Shown: in pieces, positions 37,033 to 46,438 of the stretch | How positions within the stretch are numbered: the stretch's first letter is position 1 | How the letters are laid out: every line of letters starts with the position of its first letter | Assembly: GCF_013393945.1 (NCBI RefSeq) | Contig: NZ_CP040297.1 | Span: 2,186,804-2,250,803 of the forward strand | Direction of reading: 5' to 3' | Length of the DNA: 64,000 nucleotides | Source of the DNA: Nostoc sp. TCL26-01 | Lineage (GTDB): Bacteria; Cyanobacteriota; Cyanobacteriia; Cyanobacteriales; Nostocaceae | Program-made: the position numbers and the translations under genes | Notes under the pieces: generated by a model | Databases searched by the model: none | What the model was told of the DNA's origin: nothing | The model's input: the letters and a program-made list of their open reading frames with translations, nothing else

Positions 37033-37094
37033 GTAGGGGCGGGTTCATTAAGATCATTGTTAATCATTAATCATTTCTGTAAACCCGCCCCTAC
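37033..37094. repeat. GTAGGGGCGGGTT hairpin element
   Basis: GTAGGGGCGGGTT (37033-37045) and AACCCGCCCCTAC (37082-37094) are perfect 13-base arms. The element lies between pixJ and pixL, 100 bases before the pixL start, and is related to 5941-6021. It could weaken read-through into pixL. A false upstream extension of the pixL frame to 37057 runs through it. Confidence 0.8.
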
Positions 37095-37197
37095 CGCTTG
37101 TGAGAAATGCGGGTATACTCTTTTCCCATCCCCCCTCTCCCCATCTCCCCATCTCCCCATCCCCTCTCTCCATCCCTCACACCCCACTTCCCAACTT

Positions 37198-40100
37198 ATG
37201 ATTACCGACACCGAAATCCGTGAACAAGGCTATGTTTATTTTCTAGCAGAAGCCCCTGAATTAATTCAAACTATTGAGCGAGAATTATTTAGTTTAGCAG
37301 AAGAATATAGTATTACTAAAGTCCACAACTTAATGAGGGCAACCCATACAATTAAAGGTGGTGCAGCCACTGTTGGACTAGAGTGCATCCAGGCGATCGC
37401 TCATTCTCTAGAAGATGTATTTAAAGCGCTATATAGTCAAAATGTTATTATAGATAGTGAATTACAAACACTAATTCTAGAAGCTTATGAGTGTCTTTAC
37501 TTTGCCTTAAATGCAGAACTAAAAGGTGGCAATCTTAATGAAGAAGAAGTTCTATGTCGAGCAACTTCAGTATTTACCAAGCTAAAAGCTAAATTGGGCG
37601 ATGCTTTTGGTGATGATAGTCATATACCCACTTCAGAAGAATTGGGATTTGATATTGTTCAGTCTATATTTGAAGTAGGTGTCAAGCAACGTCTCGACAA
37701 TATTGTTGAGGCTATCAATAATATAGTAGATGATACAGAATTAACCACTTTTTTAAACTCTCAAGCTGAAGTATTTCTAGGTTTAGCAGAGTCTTTAAAT
37801 CTACCTGGATTTGCCACAACTTCCCAAACAATTATCACAGCATTGCAAGTCAATCCCACGCAAATACGGCAAATTGCTACAATTGCCATCACTGATTTAC
37901 AGCAAGCACACACACAAATATTAGCAGGCGATCGCACTCATGGCGGCGCACCATCTGAGGCTTTAAAACAGTTAGCAATAGGTACAATAGATGACATACC
38001 CAAAACATTTTTACAGAACCAAGATGAGTTTTATCGATTTTTAACTACATCGGGCAATACGCAACATGAGTGTATTAAATCCTCAACTGCCAAATTGTAT
38101 TTAAAAATAGTTCACTATATTTTTGGTTGGTTCAATCACGAAGTTAAAATTCCCGAATCAGCCCTAGAATGGAATTTATTGATTTCCCATCATGAATTAG
38201 AAAATACAGTTAGTTATCTGGAAAGCTGGCTGAGTAGATTTCTAGAATTTATTCGTGAAGACAAAGATAGCCCCAGTCTTTGTCTTTATCGCCAAGGCAT
38301 AATTTTAATCACTCTCCTAGCCGTTGCTAAATTTCAGTGGGCTGTCAAAAAATCTGCAACTAGTCTATCAATTATCAAAGTCCTACAACAGAAAATTGCT
38401 GTATTGGCAAAAGCTTATCAGCAATATCCCCCCGTCACCGCCCAAGAAAAAAATTGGACTGATAATCCCAAATTACAAAAACTCCTAAATTTTCAAGATA
38501 TATCCACTTCTAGCTCTACTTTTAATGACAATCTATTAGAAGTAATCTGGGGTGGAGAAAGTGAGCAGAATTTAGATCCAGTCGAGCCACCCACAGAACA
38601 TGAAAATTGTGTCGATTCCCAAACATCCTTAGCAATCTCTGAACCAGCAAATACAGATATTGCCACAACCGCAAATGATGTTGTTAATGAACAAATTATC
38701 GATAAAGTTAAAACCTATCAAGGTAAGAAAAATCAAACAAACTCATCAGTACGTGTAGATGTAGAATGTTTACAAACTATCAATTATTTAGCTAGTGAAC
38801 TACTCATACATCAAAAACGCCGCACTTTAAACGACGAACAAATTCAAGATATTCTTTGGCAATTATTACAACGCATAAATAAACACCAAGAAACGTTAAA
38901 TCAACTGCGTGATTTACCATTACAAATTCAAAACTTGACAACGCAACACACACAAAAATTTGCATCTGTCAATTTTGATCCCTTAGAAATGGATGGCTAC
39001 ACAGATTTTCATTTGATATTACATGAATCGATAGAAGAAACTTTGCAATTGCAAGAAACTACAGAATCTATTGATTTCCTGCTCAAACAAGCTACTCAAA
39101 TTAGTCATCAAAAACAAAAATTAGCCTTTAACCTGATAGATAACTTAGTCTCAGCCAGAATGTCGCCGTTGGCAAATATTATCAATCACTTCCCACAAAT
39201 GATGAAAAATTTGAGTAGTGTCTATCACAAAAGTGTAGAGTTGAAAGTCTATGGTACAGATATTTTAGTAGATAAAGCGATCGCTGAAAAACTTCACGAT
39301 CCCCTGTTACACCTAGTCCGTAATGCTTTTGACCACGGGATTGAACCTCCACAGATTCGTCAAGAATTGGGTAAACCAGAACAAGGTTTAATTGAAATTC
39401 ATGCTTATCATCAAGGTAGTCAAACAATTATCGAAGTTCGAGATGATGGACAAGGTATTAAATTAGAAACTATTCGCCAAAAAGCAATTGCAATGAATTT
39501 AATCTCAGCTAACAATGAAGCTAAAGATTATATTTCTTCTGCTACCGAATCAGCATTATTAGAAATCATGTTTGCGCCAGGATTTTCTACTACTGCCAGA
39601 GCCAATGAAATCTCTGGACGTGGTATGGGTCTAGATATTGTCCGTTCTCGACTACAAGTACTCAATGGTTCAGTTTCAGTTCAAACCTTGCCTAATCAAG
39701 GCACAAAATTTATTTTGAAAATACCCTTTTCTATGACTACTGATAAACTCATGCTTATTCAATCTGGAGGTGTTATTTACGCCTTGCTATTGGATAGTGT
39801 AGAAAAAATATTAATTCCCTCATCGCCACAAATTAAAGAATTTGAAGGTAAACGAGTTTTACATTGGGATACAGGTGATGATGACACGATGGTGAGTCTG
39901 TATCAAATGTCAGAATTAATGAACTATCATGGTACATTTTTCACTCATCTAAATAACGGAAATATCCTACCTGAGCATCACACAGAAATGATGAATCAGC
40001 CTGTATTGATGCTAAAACGTCATCACAGTACCTTTGCTGTGCAAGTTGAACAAATTATTGGTGAGCAAGAACTAGTAATTAGACCTCTAGGTAGTGCGAT

Positions 40101-40827
40101 CGCTCCACCAAAATATGTGTATGGTTGTAGTAGTCTAGCTAATGGCAACCTTATCTTAGTCATCGATGGTGCTTTACTTTTAGAGTCAGTAGAAATGCAA
40201 GCGACTCTAGATATTAGCCCACTGCTAATAGATGATCCTCTCAATCATCAAGCCTTACCAATCTCAGAATCAGTCGTTCAATCAACACCCATCCTCAGTG
40301 CGTCTAACTCTGCTAAGACTACAGCAGATACATCACATAGATACCTAGAACCACATCACAAATTATCTCAAGTAGTTTTAGTAGTTGATGATGCCATTAG
40401 TTTGAGACAAACTCTCTCATTAACGCTACAAAAAGCTGGTTATCAAGTAATCCAAGCACAAAATGGTATAGAAGCTTTAGAACAGTTGCAAAGACATCCC
40501 GAAATTCAACTCGTTGTCTCCGATTTAGAAATGCCACGGATGAATGGTTTTGAATTATTAAGCCATCTTCAGCAACACCCCAATTATATCAAAATTCCCC
40601 TAATCATCCTCACATCCCGTAGTGCCGAAAAACACCGCCAACTAGCTCAAGAACTAGGCGCAAAAGCCTACCTAACCAAACCTTATTTAGAACATGAATT
40701 GATTACCACCATCGAGCATTTAATTAACGTGAGTTCGACAACTTTTTTTGACCTCTCCCCCAGCCCCTCTCCGACGCGGAGAGGGGAGCCAAGAGCATCA
40801 CAGATCAACGAAAAATCGAGCTTTTAA
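37198..40827 (+). CDS. pixL: CheA-type hybrid histidine kinase with receiver (PixL-like), C-terminus altered by a MITE
   Basis: The protein (1209 residues from ATG 37198) has an N-terminal Hpt domain (H50 in RATHTIKGGAA), a long linker, the CheA dimer/ATPase core (LVRNAFDHGIEPP, RDDGQGI, GRGMGLDIVRSRL), a CheW-like domain (about residues 860-1010) and a receiver (D1109 in VVSDLEMPRMNG, K in YLTKPY). The frame upstream to 37057 is repeat-derived and not used. After EHLIN the sequence enters a 161-bp MITE and ends in 34 foreign residues (VSSTTFFDL... EKSSF). The original ending, AAKADLNQLVTV and stop, is still readable on the far side. The receiver core is intact, so the kinase is probably active. 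Confidence 0.93.
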   Translation: MITDTEIREQGYVYFLAEAPELIQTIERELFSLAEEYSITKVHNLMRATHTIKGGAATVGLECIQAIAHSLEDVFKALYSQNVIIDSELQTLILEAYECLYFALNAELKGGNLNEEEVLCRATSVFTKLKAKLGDAFGDDSHIPTSEELGFDIVQSIFEVGVKQRLDNIVEAINNIVDDTELTTFLNSQAEVFLGLAESLNLPGFATTSQTIITALQVNPTQIRQIATIAITDLQQAHTQILAGDRTHGGAPSEALKQLAIGTIDDIPKTFLQNQDEFYRFLTTSGNTQHECIKSSTAKLYLKIVHYIFGWFNHEVKIPESALEWNLLISHHELENTVSYLESWLSRFLEFIREDKDSPSLCLYRQGIILITLLAVAKFQWAVKKSATSLSIIKVLQQKIAVLAKAYQQYPPVTAQEKNWTDNPKLQKLLNFQDISTSSSTFNDNLLEVIWGGESEQNLDPVEPPTEHENCVDSQTSLAISEPANTDIATTANDVVNEQIIDKVKTYQGKKNQTNSSVRVDVECLQTINYLASELLIHQKRRTLNDEQIQDILWQLLQRINKHQETLNQLRDLPLQIQNLTTQHTQKFASVNFDPLEMDGYTDFHLILHESIEETLQLQETTESIDFLLKQATQISHQKQKLAFNLIDNLVSARMSPLANIINHFPQMMKNLSSVYHKSVELKVYGTDILVDKAIAEKLHDPLLHLVRNAFDHGIEPPQIRQELGKPEQGLIEIHAYHQGSQTIIEVRDDGQGIKLETIRQKAIAMNLISANNEAKDYISSATESALLEIMFAPGFSTTARANEISGRGMGLDIVRSRLQVLNGSVSVQTLPNQGTKFILKIPFSMTTDKLMLIQSGGVIYALLLDSVEKILIPSSPQIKEFEGKRVLHWDTGDDDTMVSLYQMSELMNYHGTFFTHLNNGNILPEHHTEMMNQPVLMLKRHHSTFAVQVEQIIGEQELVIRPLGSAIAPPKYVYGCSSLANGNLILVIDGALLLESVEMQATLDISPLLIDDPLNHQALPISESVVQSTPILSASNSAKTTADTSHRYLEPHHKLSQVVLVVDDAISLRQTLSLTLQKAGYQVIQAQNGIEALEQLQRHPEIQLVVSDLEMPRMNGFELLSHLQQHPNYIKIPLIILTSRSAEKHRQLAQELGAKAYLTKPYLEHELITTIEHLINVSSTTFFDLSPSPSPTRRGEPRASQINEKSSF

Positions 40828-40896
40828 AGCCTCTCCCCTAAAAGGAGAGAGGTTTGGAGAGGGGTTTTTTCAGCCGTCGAACTCACGTTTAATTAA
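40719..40896. mobile_element. MITE inserted in the 3' end of pixL
   Basis: The element (40728-40888, 161 bp) is flanked by a 9-base direct repeat TTTAATTAA (40719-40727 and 40888-40896, with one base shared with the element end). Terminal inverted repeats begin CGTGAGTTCGAC, 12 bases perfect. The inside has CCCTCTCCGAC-type palindromic modules and AGAGAGGTTTGGAGAGGGG, like the element at 16260. It has no coding capacity. Confidence 0.85.
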
Positions 40897-40954
40897 TGCA
40901 GCTAAAGCAGACTTAAATCAGTTAGTGACAGTGTGAAAGGAGGAATTGGGCATT

Positions 40955-41090
40955 GGTCAATAGTCAATAGTCAATAGTCAATAGTCAATAGTCAATAGTT
41001 TTATACTCAGCACTCAGCACTCAGCACGGGCTAAACGCCCCGCTTCCGCTAACAGCACTCCCTCACTCCCTCACTCCCTCACTCCCCCAG
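40955..41090. repeat. STRR block with a GGGCTAAACGCCCCGC copy
   Basis: CAATAGT heptamers (about 40958-41000), CACTCAG heptamers, a GCACGGGCTAAACGCCCCGC copy (about 41024-41056) and CCCTCACT units follow each other. The block separates pixL from the PilB-like gene. Confidence 0.85.
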
Positions 41091-41161
41091 AGTATATTTA
41101 TTTACTGCTAAATGCTCTAGAGCAACATAGAATATATAAGAAACATCAAGCAAGCAAACCT

Positions 41162-42358
41162 ATGTGGTCTTCAGAGGGTAAACCAGCTGATCCTGGAGCC
41201 AGTCAAAAGCAACTCCTCAACACAACTCTTAATGATTGGGAACAAGAAGCCGGACGTGAGCAGATATTCCAGCTGATTGATAGCATCTTGTCCTTTGAAG
41301 CTTGCCTCTACTACCAAGTTTTACCCTTAAAATTAGGCAACAATCAGCTATCCTTGGGTATGGTGCAGCCACAAGATAGCACTGCATTAGATTACGTCAG
41401 TCAGATTGTCTCTTATCTTAACTGCACTATGGTAACTGTGGCGATCGCCATCGACACTCACCGTACCATCCTCTCAGCTTACCTCAACTATAAAAATACA
41501 TTTAGCCCAGAAACCAAACCAGTTGCAGAAGTTGTACCAGAACCCAGCCCAGAAGATATCATAGCTACCCCTTCTTTGGAACCACCAGCAAATTTATCTT
41601 CTGAGCAATCAGTAGACTTGTTTGTACCGACAAATGCAGAAAGTTTTACCTCAACTCCCAGTCATGTTTCTGCACTACCAGAGAACAAAGCAGCAGAAAT
41701 AGTTCAATTTAGCGATGTGACAGTTTTACAAATCCACACTTCAGAACTATTCAGTTCTATTGAGGCACTAGTAAATCTACCACCCAGAAAATTCTTGGAA
41801 GAATTACTAGCACGAGTTTTAGGTGGGGGAATTGGGCGTTTATATTTAGAAAGACAGCCCTATCAAGGCAGAATTATTTGGAGTGATAACGGAGTCTTGC
41901 AATCTGTCTTGGAAAATTTACCCCTCTCGGTTTTTCAAGGAGTCCTCAACGAATTAAAACGGTTTGCTGCCTTCCCTGTCAACACTGTTGCAGAAGCGCA
42001 ACAAATCGAAAAAGAATGCTTATATCAAAATAGTCGCTTATTATTACGCATACGTGTGATGCCAGGAATCCACGGTGAAGAAGCTACACTCCAGGTATTA
42101 AGAGGAGCTGCTTTAAAATTTTATCAACAACAACAACTAGCCCGTCTTAGCGGCGATATCATCGGCATTTCTCAACAACTCAGTTATAAATTGCATGAAT
42201 TGCACCAAAGACTGTTGCTAAATCCCAGTCTCAAATCTGAGCAAGCAGACGCGCTGACTACCCTCAATCGACTAGTCGAAAAATTAGACCAACAAATCAA
42301 AATTTTGACAGCAAATAACCAGTTACCAACAGATAGCAAATCATCAGGTAGTCAGTAA
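41162..42358 (+). CDS. PilB/GspE N-terminal-like protein without motor domain
   Basis: The 398-residue protein begins with a GspE/MshEN-type domain (about residues 30-118: VLPLKLGNNQLSLGMVQPQD... ALDYVSQIVSYLNC... AIDTHRTILSAYLNY), a fold that can bind cyclic di-GMP in other proteins. After a Pro-rich linker comes a part like the N-terminal subdomain of PilB ATPases (GVLQSVLENLPLSVFQGVLNELKRFA... LRIRVMPGIHGEEATLQVL). A coiled coil ends it. The RecA-like ATPase core with Walker motifs is missing. Its place after the pix genes suggests that it relays phototaxis signals to type IV pili. I infer this; it is not shown. Confidence 0.7.
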   Translation: MWSSEGKPADPGASQKQLLNTTLNDWEQEAGREQIFQLIDSILSFEACLYYQVLPLKLGNNQLSLGMVQPQDSTALDYVSQIVSYLNCTMVTVAIAIDTHRTILSAYLNYKNTFSPETKPVAEVVPEPSPEDIIATPSLEPPANLSSEQSVDLFVPTNAESFTSTPSHVSALPENKAAEIVQFSDVTVLQIHTSELFSSIEALVNLPPRKFLEELLARVLGGGIGRLYLERQPYQGRIIWSDNGVLQSVLENLPLSVFQGVLNELKRFAAFPVNTVAEAQQIEKECLYQNSRLLLRIRVMPGIHGEEATLQVLRGAALKFYQQQQLARLSGDIIGISQQLSYKLHELHQRLLLNPSLKSEQADALTTLNRLVEKLDQQIKILTANNQLPTDSKSSGSQ

Positions 42359-42657
42359 AACTTCTGATTGCGATTACTTAGATAATTGTTATTTTGTAAT
42401 GGCACGTTATCAGCATTATTTCTTGTAACTTTTAACAAACTTCTCTGCGAGAGGCTGCGCCAACGGCGGCTTGAAGTCCTCAGCTGCAAAAGAGCAGTAA
42501 GTTTTATCACGGGGTCTGTCTGACAAAGTTCACTGGGGGAGTATCCCGTCGGTTGACTTGGCACTAAATCTCTGTGACAAAACAGTACTTATGACTTCTT
42601 TAACTTGTGTTACTAGCTGAATTTTCCCCTACCAAATCCACCTTTAGCAAAAATTTC
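42359..42657. other. Intergenic region with palindromic fragments
   Basis: It holds a GCGAGAGGCTGCGCCAACGG fragment near 42446, of a type scattered through Nostoc genomes. The frame open from GTG 42607 extends the next gene by 17 residues but lacks family similarity. Confidence 0.5.
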
Positions 42658-43341
42658 ATGCAGACTGAGGTTTTTAGTGAAATTTTCCCCTTATTGAGTA
42701 CAGCCAACCCCCAAACTTTAGAGTGGCTACTCAACGTTTCTATTGAACACGAATACCCAGTTGGCAGAGCTGTCTTGATGGAAGATGCCTGGGGTAATGC
42801 AGTTTACTTTGTCGTCTCTGGCTGGGTGAAAGTCCGACGCACTTGTGGAGATGATGCTGTAGCTTTGGCAATTCTTGGCAGAGGTGATTTTTTTGGAGAA
42901 ATGGCAATTTTGGATGAATCTCCCCGTTCAACAGATGTCATTGCGCTTTCCCCAGTAAAATTACTGAGTATTTCCAGAGAAAGGTTTATTCAAATACTTT
43001 TTAAAGATCCGCAACTCCATCACAGAATGTTACAACTCATGGTGCGGCGATTGCGACAAATCAACCAACGCTTGCAAATTCGTTCTGCACCGCCTGCTGT
43101 GAAACTGGCTCATACCTTGGTGAGTTTAGGCGAAAGCTATGGACTGGAATCAGCGCAAGGCAAGGAAATTTTTAACATCCCTTTTAAAGATTTAGCTGAA
43201 GTTACAGAAATCGGTGTAGAAGAAACCAGTAAAATCATGGAAAAACTACACGAAAAAGGTTGGATAAAAATTGACTCACTTCACAATAATATTTATCTGA
43301 TAAACTTCAAACAGTTACTCAACTTAGCTGGTAAGGTCTAG
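42658..43341 (+). CDS. CRP/FNR-family transcription regulator
   Basis: The 227-residue protein (from ATG 42658) has a cyclic-nucleotide-binding beta barrel (about residues 10-125: GNAVYFVVSGWVKVRR... ILGRGDFFGEMAILDESPRSTDVIALSPV) and a C-terminal helix-turn-helix (about 165-225, NIPFKDLAEVTEIGVEETSKIMEKLHEKGWI). GEMAILDESPRS resembles the cAMP-binding GEhAhhxxxPRxA signature, so cAMP binding is possible. It is not NtcA, whose sequence differs. It follows the PilB-like gene on the same strand and might control motility genes. Confidence 0.9.
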   Translation: MQTEVFSEIFPLLSTANPQTLEWLLNVSIEHEYPVGRAVLMEDAWGNAVYFVVSGWVKVRRTCGDDAVALAILGRGDFFGEMAILDESPRSTDVIALSPVKLLSISRERFIQILFKDPQLHHRMLQLMVRRLRQINQRLQIRSAPPAVKLAHTLVSLGESYGLESAQGKEIFNIPFKDLAEVTEIGVEETSKIMEKLHEKGWIKIDSLHNNIYLINFKQLLNLAGKV

Positions 43342-43690
43342 CCGATGCTAAGTACTGATAGTTGATTTATAAAGTAAATCTTAAATTTTGTGTATGCTTT
43401 AATGTAGTTAAACACACCATAATGTTATCTTTACTTAATAAATCGCCTCTTAGGGACAATTAGTCCTACAGTGGCAAGTCGATACTAAAGAATATAGAAC
43501 CAAGAAAATCAAGGTTTTGGAGAGTCCCCTTTTAGTCAGATGCGTGATAGTACCCTTATCATAGTCAATGGCGTTACTACATTCCTCAGTGGTGAGTCTA
43601 TATTGCTTAACTATTGACTATTGACCATTAACTATTAACTATTAACTATGGATTGACTTTTGACTCAGAACTTATCACTCCTAACTACAG
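43342..43690. other. Repeat-bearing intergenic region
   Basis: It contains a TTTATAAAGTAAATCTTAAA fragment (about 43368) of the repeat also seen at 16045 and 51333, and ACTATTG/ACTATTA heptamers at about 43608-43650. No gene is seen. Confidence 0.6.
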
Positions 43691-45475
43691 ATGACTGAAG
43701 CAACAGCACCTCGTATCGATATTGGCGTTCAGGAAACCGTGCCGACTATTAATTACCTGGTGGCAATGCCCCAACCAGAGACGCATCTATTTGAGGTGAG
43801 TTTGCAAATTGTAAACTACTCATCACCAATTCTTGACTTAAAAATGCCGGTGTGGACACCAGGATCATATTTGGTGCGAGAGTACGCCAAAAATTTACAA
43901 GACTTCACAGCTTTAGCTGGTGATGAAGTTTTACCTTGGCGGAAAATCAGTAAAAACCATTGGCAGATTAACAAGGGTGATGCCTCAGTAGTGACAGTGC
44001 GTTATCGCATTTTTGCAAATGAACTCTCAGTACGGACAAATCACCTAGACAGTACTCACGGTTATTTTAATGGGGCTGCACTATTTTTGCGACTTCCTGG
44101 ATGGGAGAGCCTACCAATTCACGTGACCATCTTACCACCACATCCCCAGTGGCAAGTGACTACTGCTCTACCAAGAGTTGGTGAACAATCTTATACTTTT
44201 TATGCTGCCGATTTTGATACGTTGGTAGACAGTCCGTTTGAGATTGGCGAACACCAGTCATATCACTTTGAAGTGTTGGGCAAACCTCACGAACTGGCAA
44301 TTTGGGGACAGGGAAATTTTCAAGTACCACAGCTAATTGCTGATATCCAGAAGATTATACAAGTGCAAGCGCAGATGTTTGGCGGCTTGCCTTATGAGCG
44401 ATATCTGTTTCTGCTGCATTTGTTTGCTCAAGCTTATGGCGGTTTGGAGCATAAAAACAGTTGCTCTTTGATTTATCAGCGTTTTGGATTTCGCACCCAG
44501 GATAAGTACGAACGCTTTCTTCAACTGGTAGCACATGAATTCTTTCACTTGTGGAATGTCAAGCGCATTCGCCCTCAAGCCTTAGAGGTGTTTAATTATG
44601 ATCAAGAAAATTACACACCATCTCTGTGGTTTTGCGAGGGGACAACGAGTTATTATGATTTACTGATTCCTCTGAGGGCAGGCATTTACGATGCCAAAGC
44701 CTATTTAAATTATTGGAGTAAAGAAATAACTCGGTTACTGACAACACCAGGACGGAAGGTGCAAACACTCTCAGAGTCAAGTTTCGATGCTTGGATTAAA
44801 CTCTATCGTCCGGATACTAATACTGGGAATTCGCAAATCTCCTATTATTTGAAGGGAGAAATGGTATCTTTGCTGCTAGATTTGCTGATTAGAGCGCGCC
44901 ATCGTAATCAGCGTTCTCTTGATGATGTGATGCGCCAAATGTGGCAGAGATTCGGACAAGCCGAAATTGGTTATACTTCTGAGCAATTGCAAGGGGTATT
45001 TGAATCGGTTGCTGGAGTGGATTTAACAGATTTCTTTGAATTGTACATTGATGGCACTGAGGAATTACCGTTTAATCATTACTTAGAACCATTTGGCTTA
45101 CATTTAGTGACTGAGAGGGAGGAAGAACCCTACTTAGGCATTAAGGTAAACACGGAAAATGGTCGGGAAAATATTAAATTTGTTGAGGTGGGTTCACCTG
45201 CACAACTGGCAGGTATTGATGCTGGTGATGAGTTGTTAGCTATTGCTGGCATCAAAATCACAGCCCATCAGTTGAGCGATCGCCTCAAAGATTATCAACC
45301 AAATGATCCGATTGAGGTTACGGTTTTTCATCAAGATGAACTGCGTACGTATTCAGTCACACTGGGAACACCACGCCCTACTAAGTATCAACTATTAGCG
45401 GTGCAGAATCCCAACCCGACTCAGCAAGAGAACTTTGCCGGCTGGTTAGGTGCGTCCATTTCTACTGTAAGTTGA
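43691..45475 (+). CDS. M61-family metallopeptidase with PDZ domain
   Basis: The 594-residue protein has the M61 layout: an N-terminal beta domain (MPVWTPGSYLVREYAKNLQDF), the zinc motif HEFFH (H282, E283, H286) in VAHEFFHLWNVKRIRP, and the third ligand region FCEGTTSYYD. A C-terminal PDZ domain follows (about residues 478-565, YLGIKVN... VGSPAQLAGIDAGDELLAIAG). M61 enzymes are glycyl or general aminopeptidases. No signal peptide is seen, so it is likely cytosolic. All catalytic residues are present. Confidence 0.95.
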   Translation: MTEATAPRIDIGVQETVPTINYLVAMPQPETHLFEVSLQIVNYSSPILDLKMPVWTPGSYLVREYAKNLQDFTALAGDEVLPWRKISKNHWQINKGDASVVTVRYRIFANELSVRTNHLDSTHGYFNGAALFLRLPGWESLPIHVTILPPHPQWQVTTALPRVGEQSYTFYAADFDTLVDSPFEIGEHQSYHFEVLGKPHELAIWGQGNFQVPQLIADIQKIIQVQAQMFGGLPYERYLFLLHLFAQAYGGLEHKNSCSLIYQRFGFRTQDKYERFLQLVAHEFFHLWNVKRIRPQALEVFNYDQENYTPSLWFCEGTTSYYDLLIPLRAGIYDAKAYLNYWSKEITRLLTTPGRKVQTLSESSFDAWIKLYRPDTNTGNSQISYYLKGEMVSLLLDLLIRARHRNQRSLDDVMRQMWQRFGQAEIGYTSEQLQGVFESVAGVDLTDFFELYIDGTEELPFNHYLEPFGLHLVTEREEEPYLGIKVNTENGRENIKFVEVGSPAQLAGIDAGDELLAIAGIKITAHQLSDRLKDYQPNDPIEVTVFHQDELRTYSVTLGTPRPTKYQLLAVQNPNPTQQENFAGWLGASISTVS

Positions 45476-45652
45476 TGACAATCGCAAAATTTTTCTTTTG
45501 TGTTCTCTGCTATTAATACTCAGGTACAGAAAGAAGTAGGATTCCAGTAGGGGAGATGAGTCAGGTGATCAACTATCAATTCCCCTCATCTCTCATTCTG
45601 ACAAACATCGATTTTTGCCAGTTTTATATTTATCTCAATTTGCGACATCACC

Positions 45653-46438
45653 TTATCCTAGACGAGCTAAGACATAATCACGAGTCCGAACATCCAGAGG
45701 ATTATGGAAAATTTTCTTAGTAGTGCCAAATTCGACTAATTGCCCAATTTTATTTTCGTTGGGACACAAGAAGGCTGTGAAGTCCGATATACGGGCAACT
45801 TGGGGTAAATTATGGCTGACAATAGCGATGGTTAACTCAGAACGAAGACGCAAACTCTGAATTAAGCTCTCCACTTTCATACTAGCGATAGGATCAAGAC
45901 CAAAACAAGGCTCATCCATCAGCAGAACCTTGGGTTTAACTGCCAAAGCACGAGCAATACAAAGTCGTTGCTGTTGTCCACCAGACAGGTCTAGCGCTGA
46001 TTTATGTAATTTATTTTTTACTTCATCCCAAAGGTCAGCATTTTTGAGTGCAGATTCAACAATATCATCTATTTCTACCTTGGGTCGCCAACCGACAATT
46101 TTTACTCCATAGGCAACATTATCATAAACGCTCATGGGAAAAAGATTGGGTTTGGGATGAACGATGCTCACTTGTCGGCGTAGTCGATTCAAATTCACCC
46201 GACGCTCATAAATATTCTGATTAAAGAATTCCACTCTCCCTTCAACTAACACCTGTGCCTCTAATTCACTCATGCGATTGAGACACTTGATAAAAGTAGA
46301 TTTTCCACAACCACTAGGGCCAATAATGGCAGTTACTTTGCTTTGATAGATATCTACAGACACTCCTTCCAAAATTTTTTGAGTGTCATAATAAAAGCTA
46401 AGATTTTTGACTCTGATGGCTGGAATTAATTTATTCAT
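45653..46438 (-). CDS. Second PstB-like phosphate transporter ATPase, Q-loop altered
   Basis: The 261-residue protein is closely related to the upstream pstB product. Walker A (GPSGCGKST, residues 40-48), signature LSGGQQQR and Walker B LLMDEP are kept, with VSHN as the H-loop. The Q-loop differs: RRQVSIVHPKPNLFPMS where the paralogue has MVFQRPNPFPMS, so the Gln at position 95 is Pro. The D-loop reads FGLD in place of SALD. Some cyanobacterial pst operons carry such a second ATPase gene. Both changes should affect coupling between ATP hydrolysis and transport. It is about 800 bases downstream of pstB on the same strand. Confidence 0.88.
   Translation of the reverse strand: MNKLIPAIRVKNLSFYYDTQKILEGVSVDIYQSKVTAIIGPSGCGKSTFIKCLNRMSELEAQVLVEGRVEFFNQNIYERRVNLNRLRRQVSIVHPKPNLFPMSVYDNVAYGVKIVGWRPKVEIDDIVESALKNADLWDEVKNKLHKSALDLSGGQQQRLCIARALAVKPKVLLMDEPCFGLDPIASMKVESLIQSLRLRSELTIAIVSHNLPQVARISDFTAFLCPNENKIGQLVEFGTTKKIFHNPLDVRTRDYVLARLG

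Noticed and set aside
37057..37197. N-terminal extension of the CheA-like protein
   Set aside because: The 47 extra codons read through the GTAGGGGCGGGTT repeat and CCCATCT-type STRRs; the family N-terminus starts at ATG 37198.
40748..40936. Separate 62-codon gene downstream of pixL
   Set aside because: It consists of MITE sequence plus the displaced original last 13 codons of pixL.
42658..43341. ntcA
   Set aside because: It is a CRP-family protein, but its sequence does not match the NtcA effector and recognition-helix sequences that I know.
45653..46438. Second pstB as a pseudogene
   Set aside because: The frame is full length and Walker A, signature and Walker B are intact; the Q-loop change alone does not prove loss of function.
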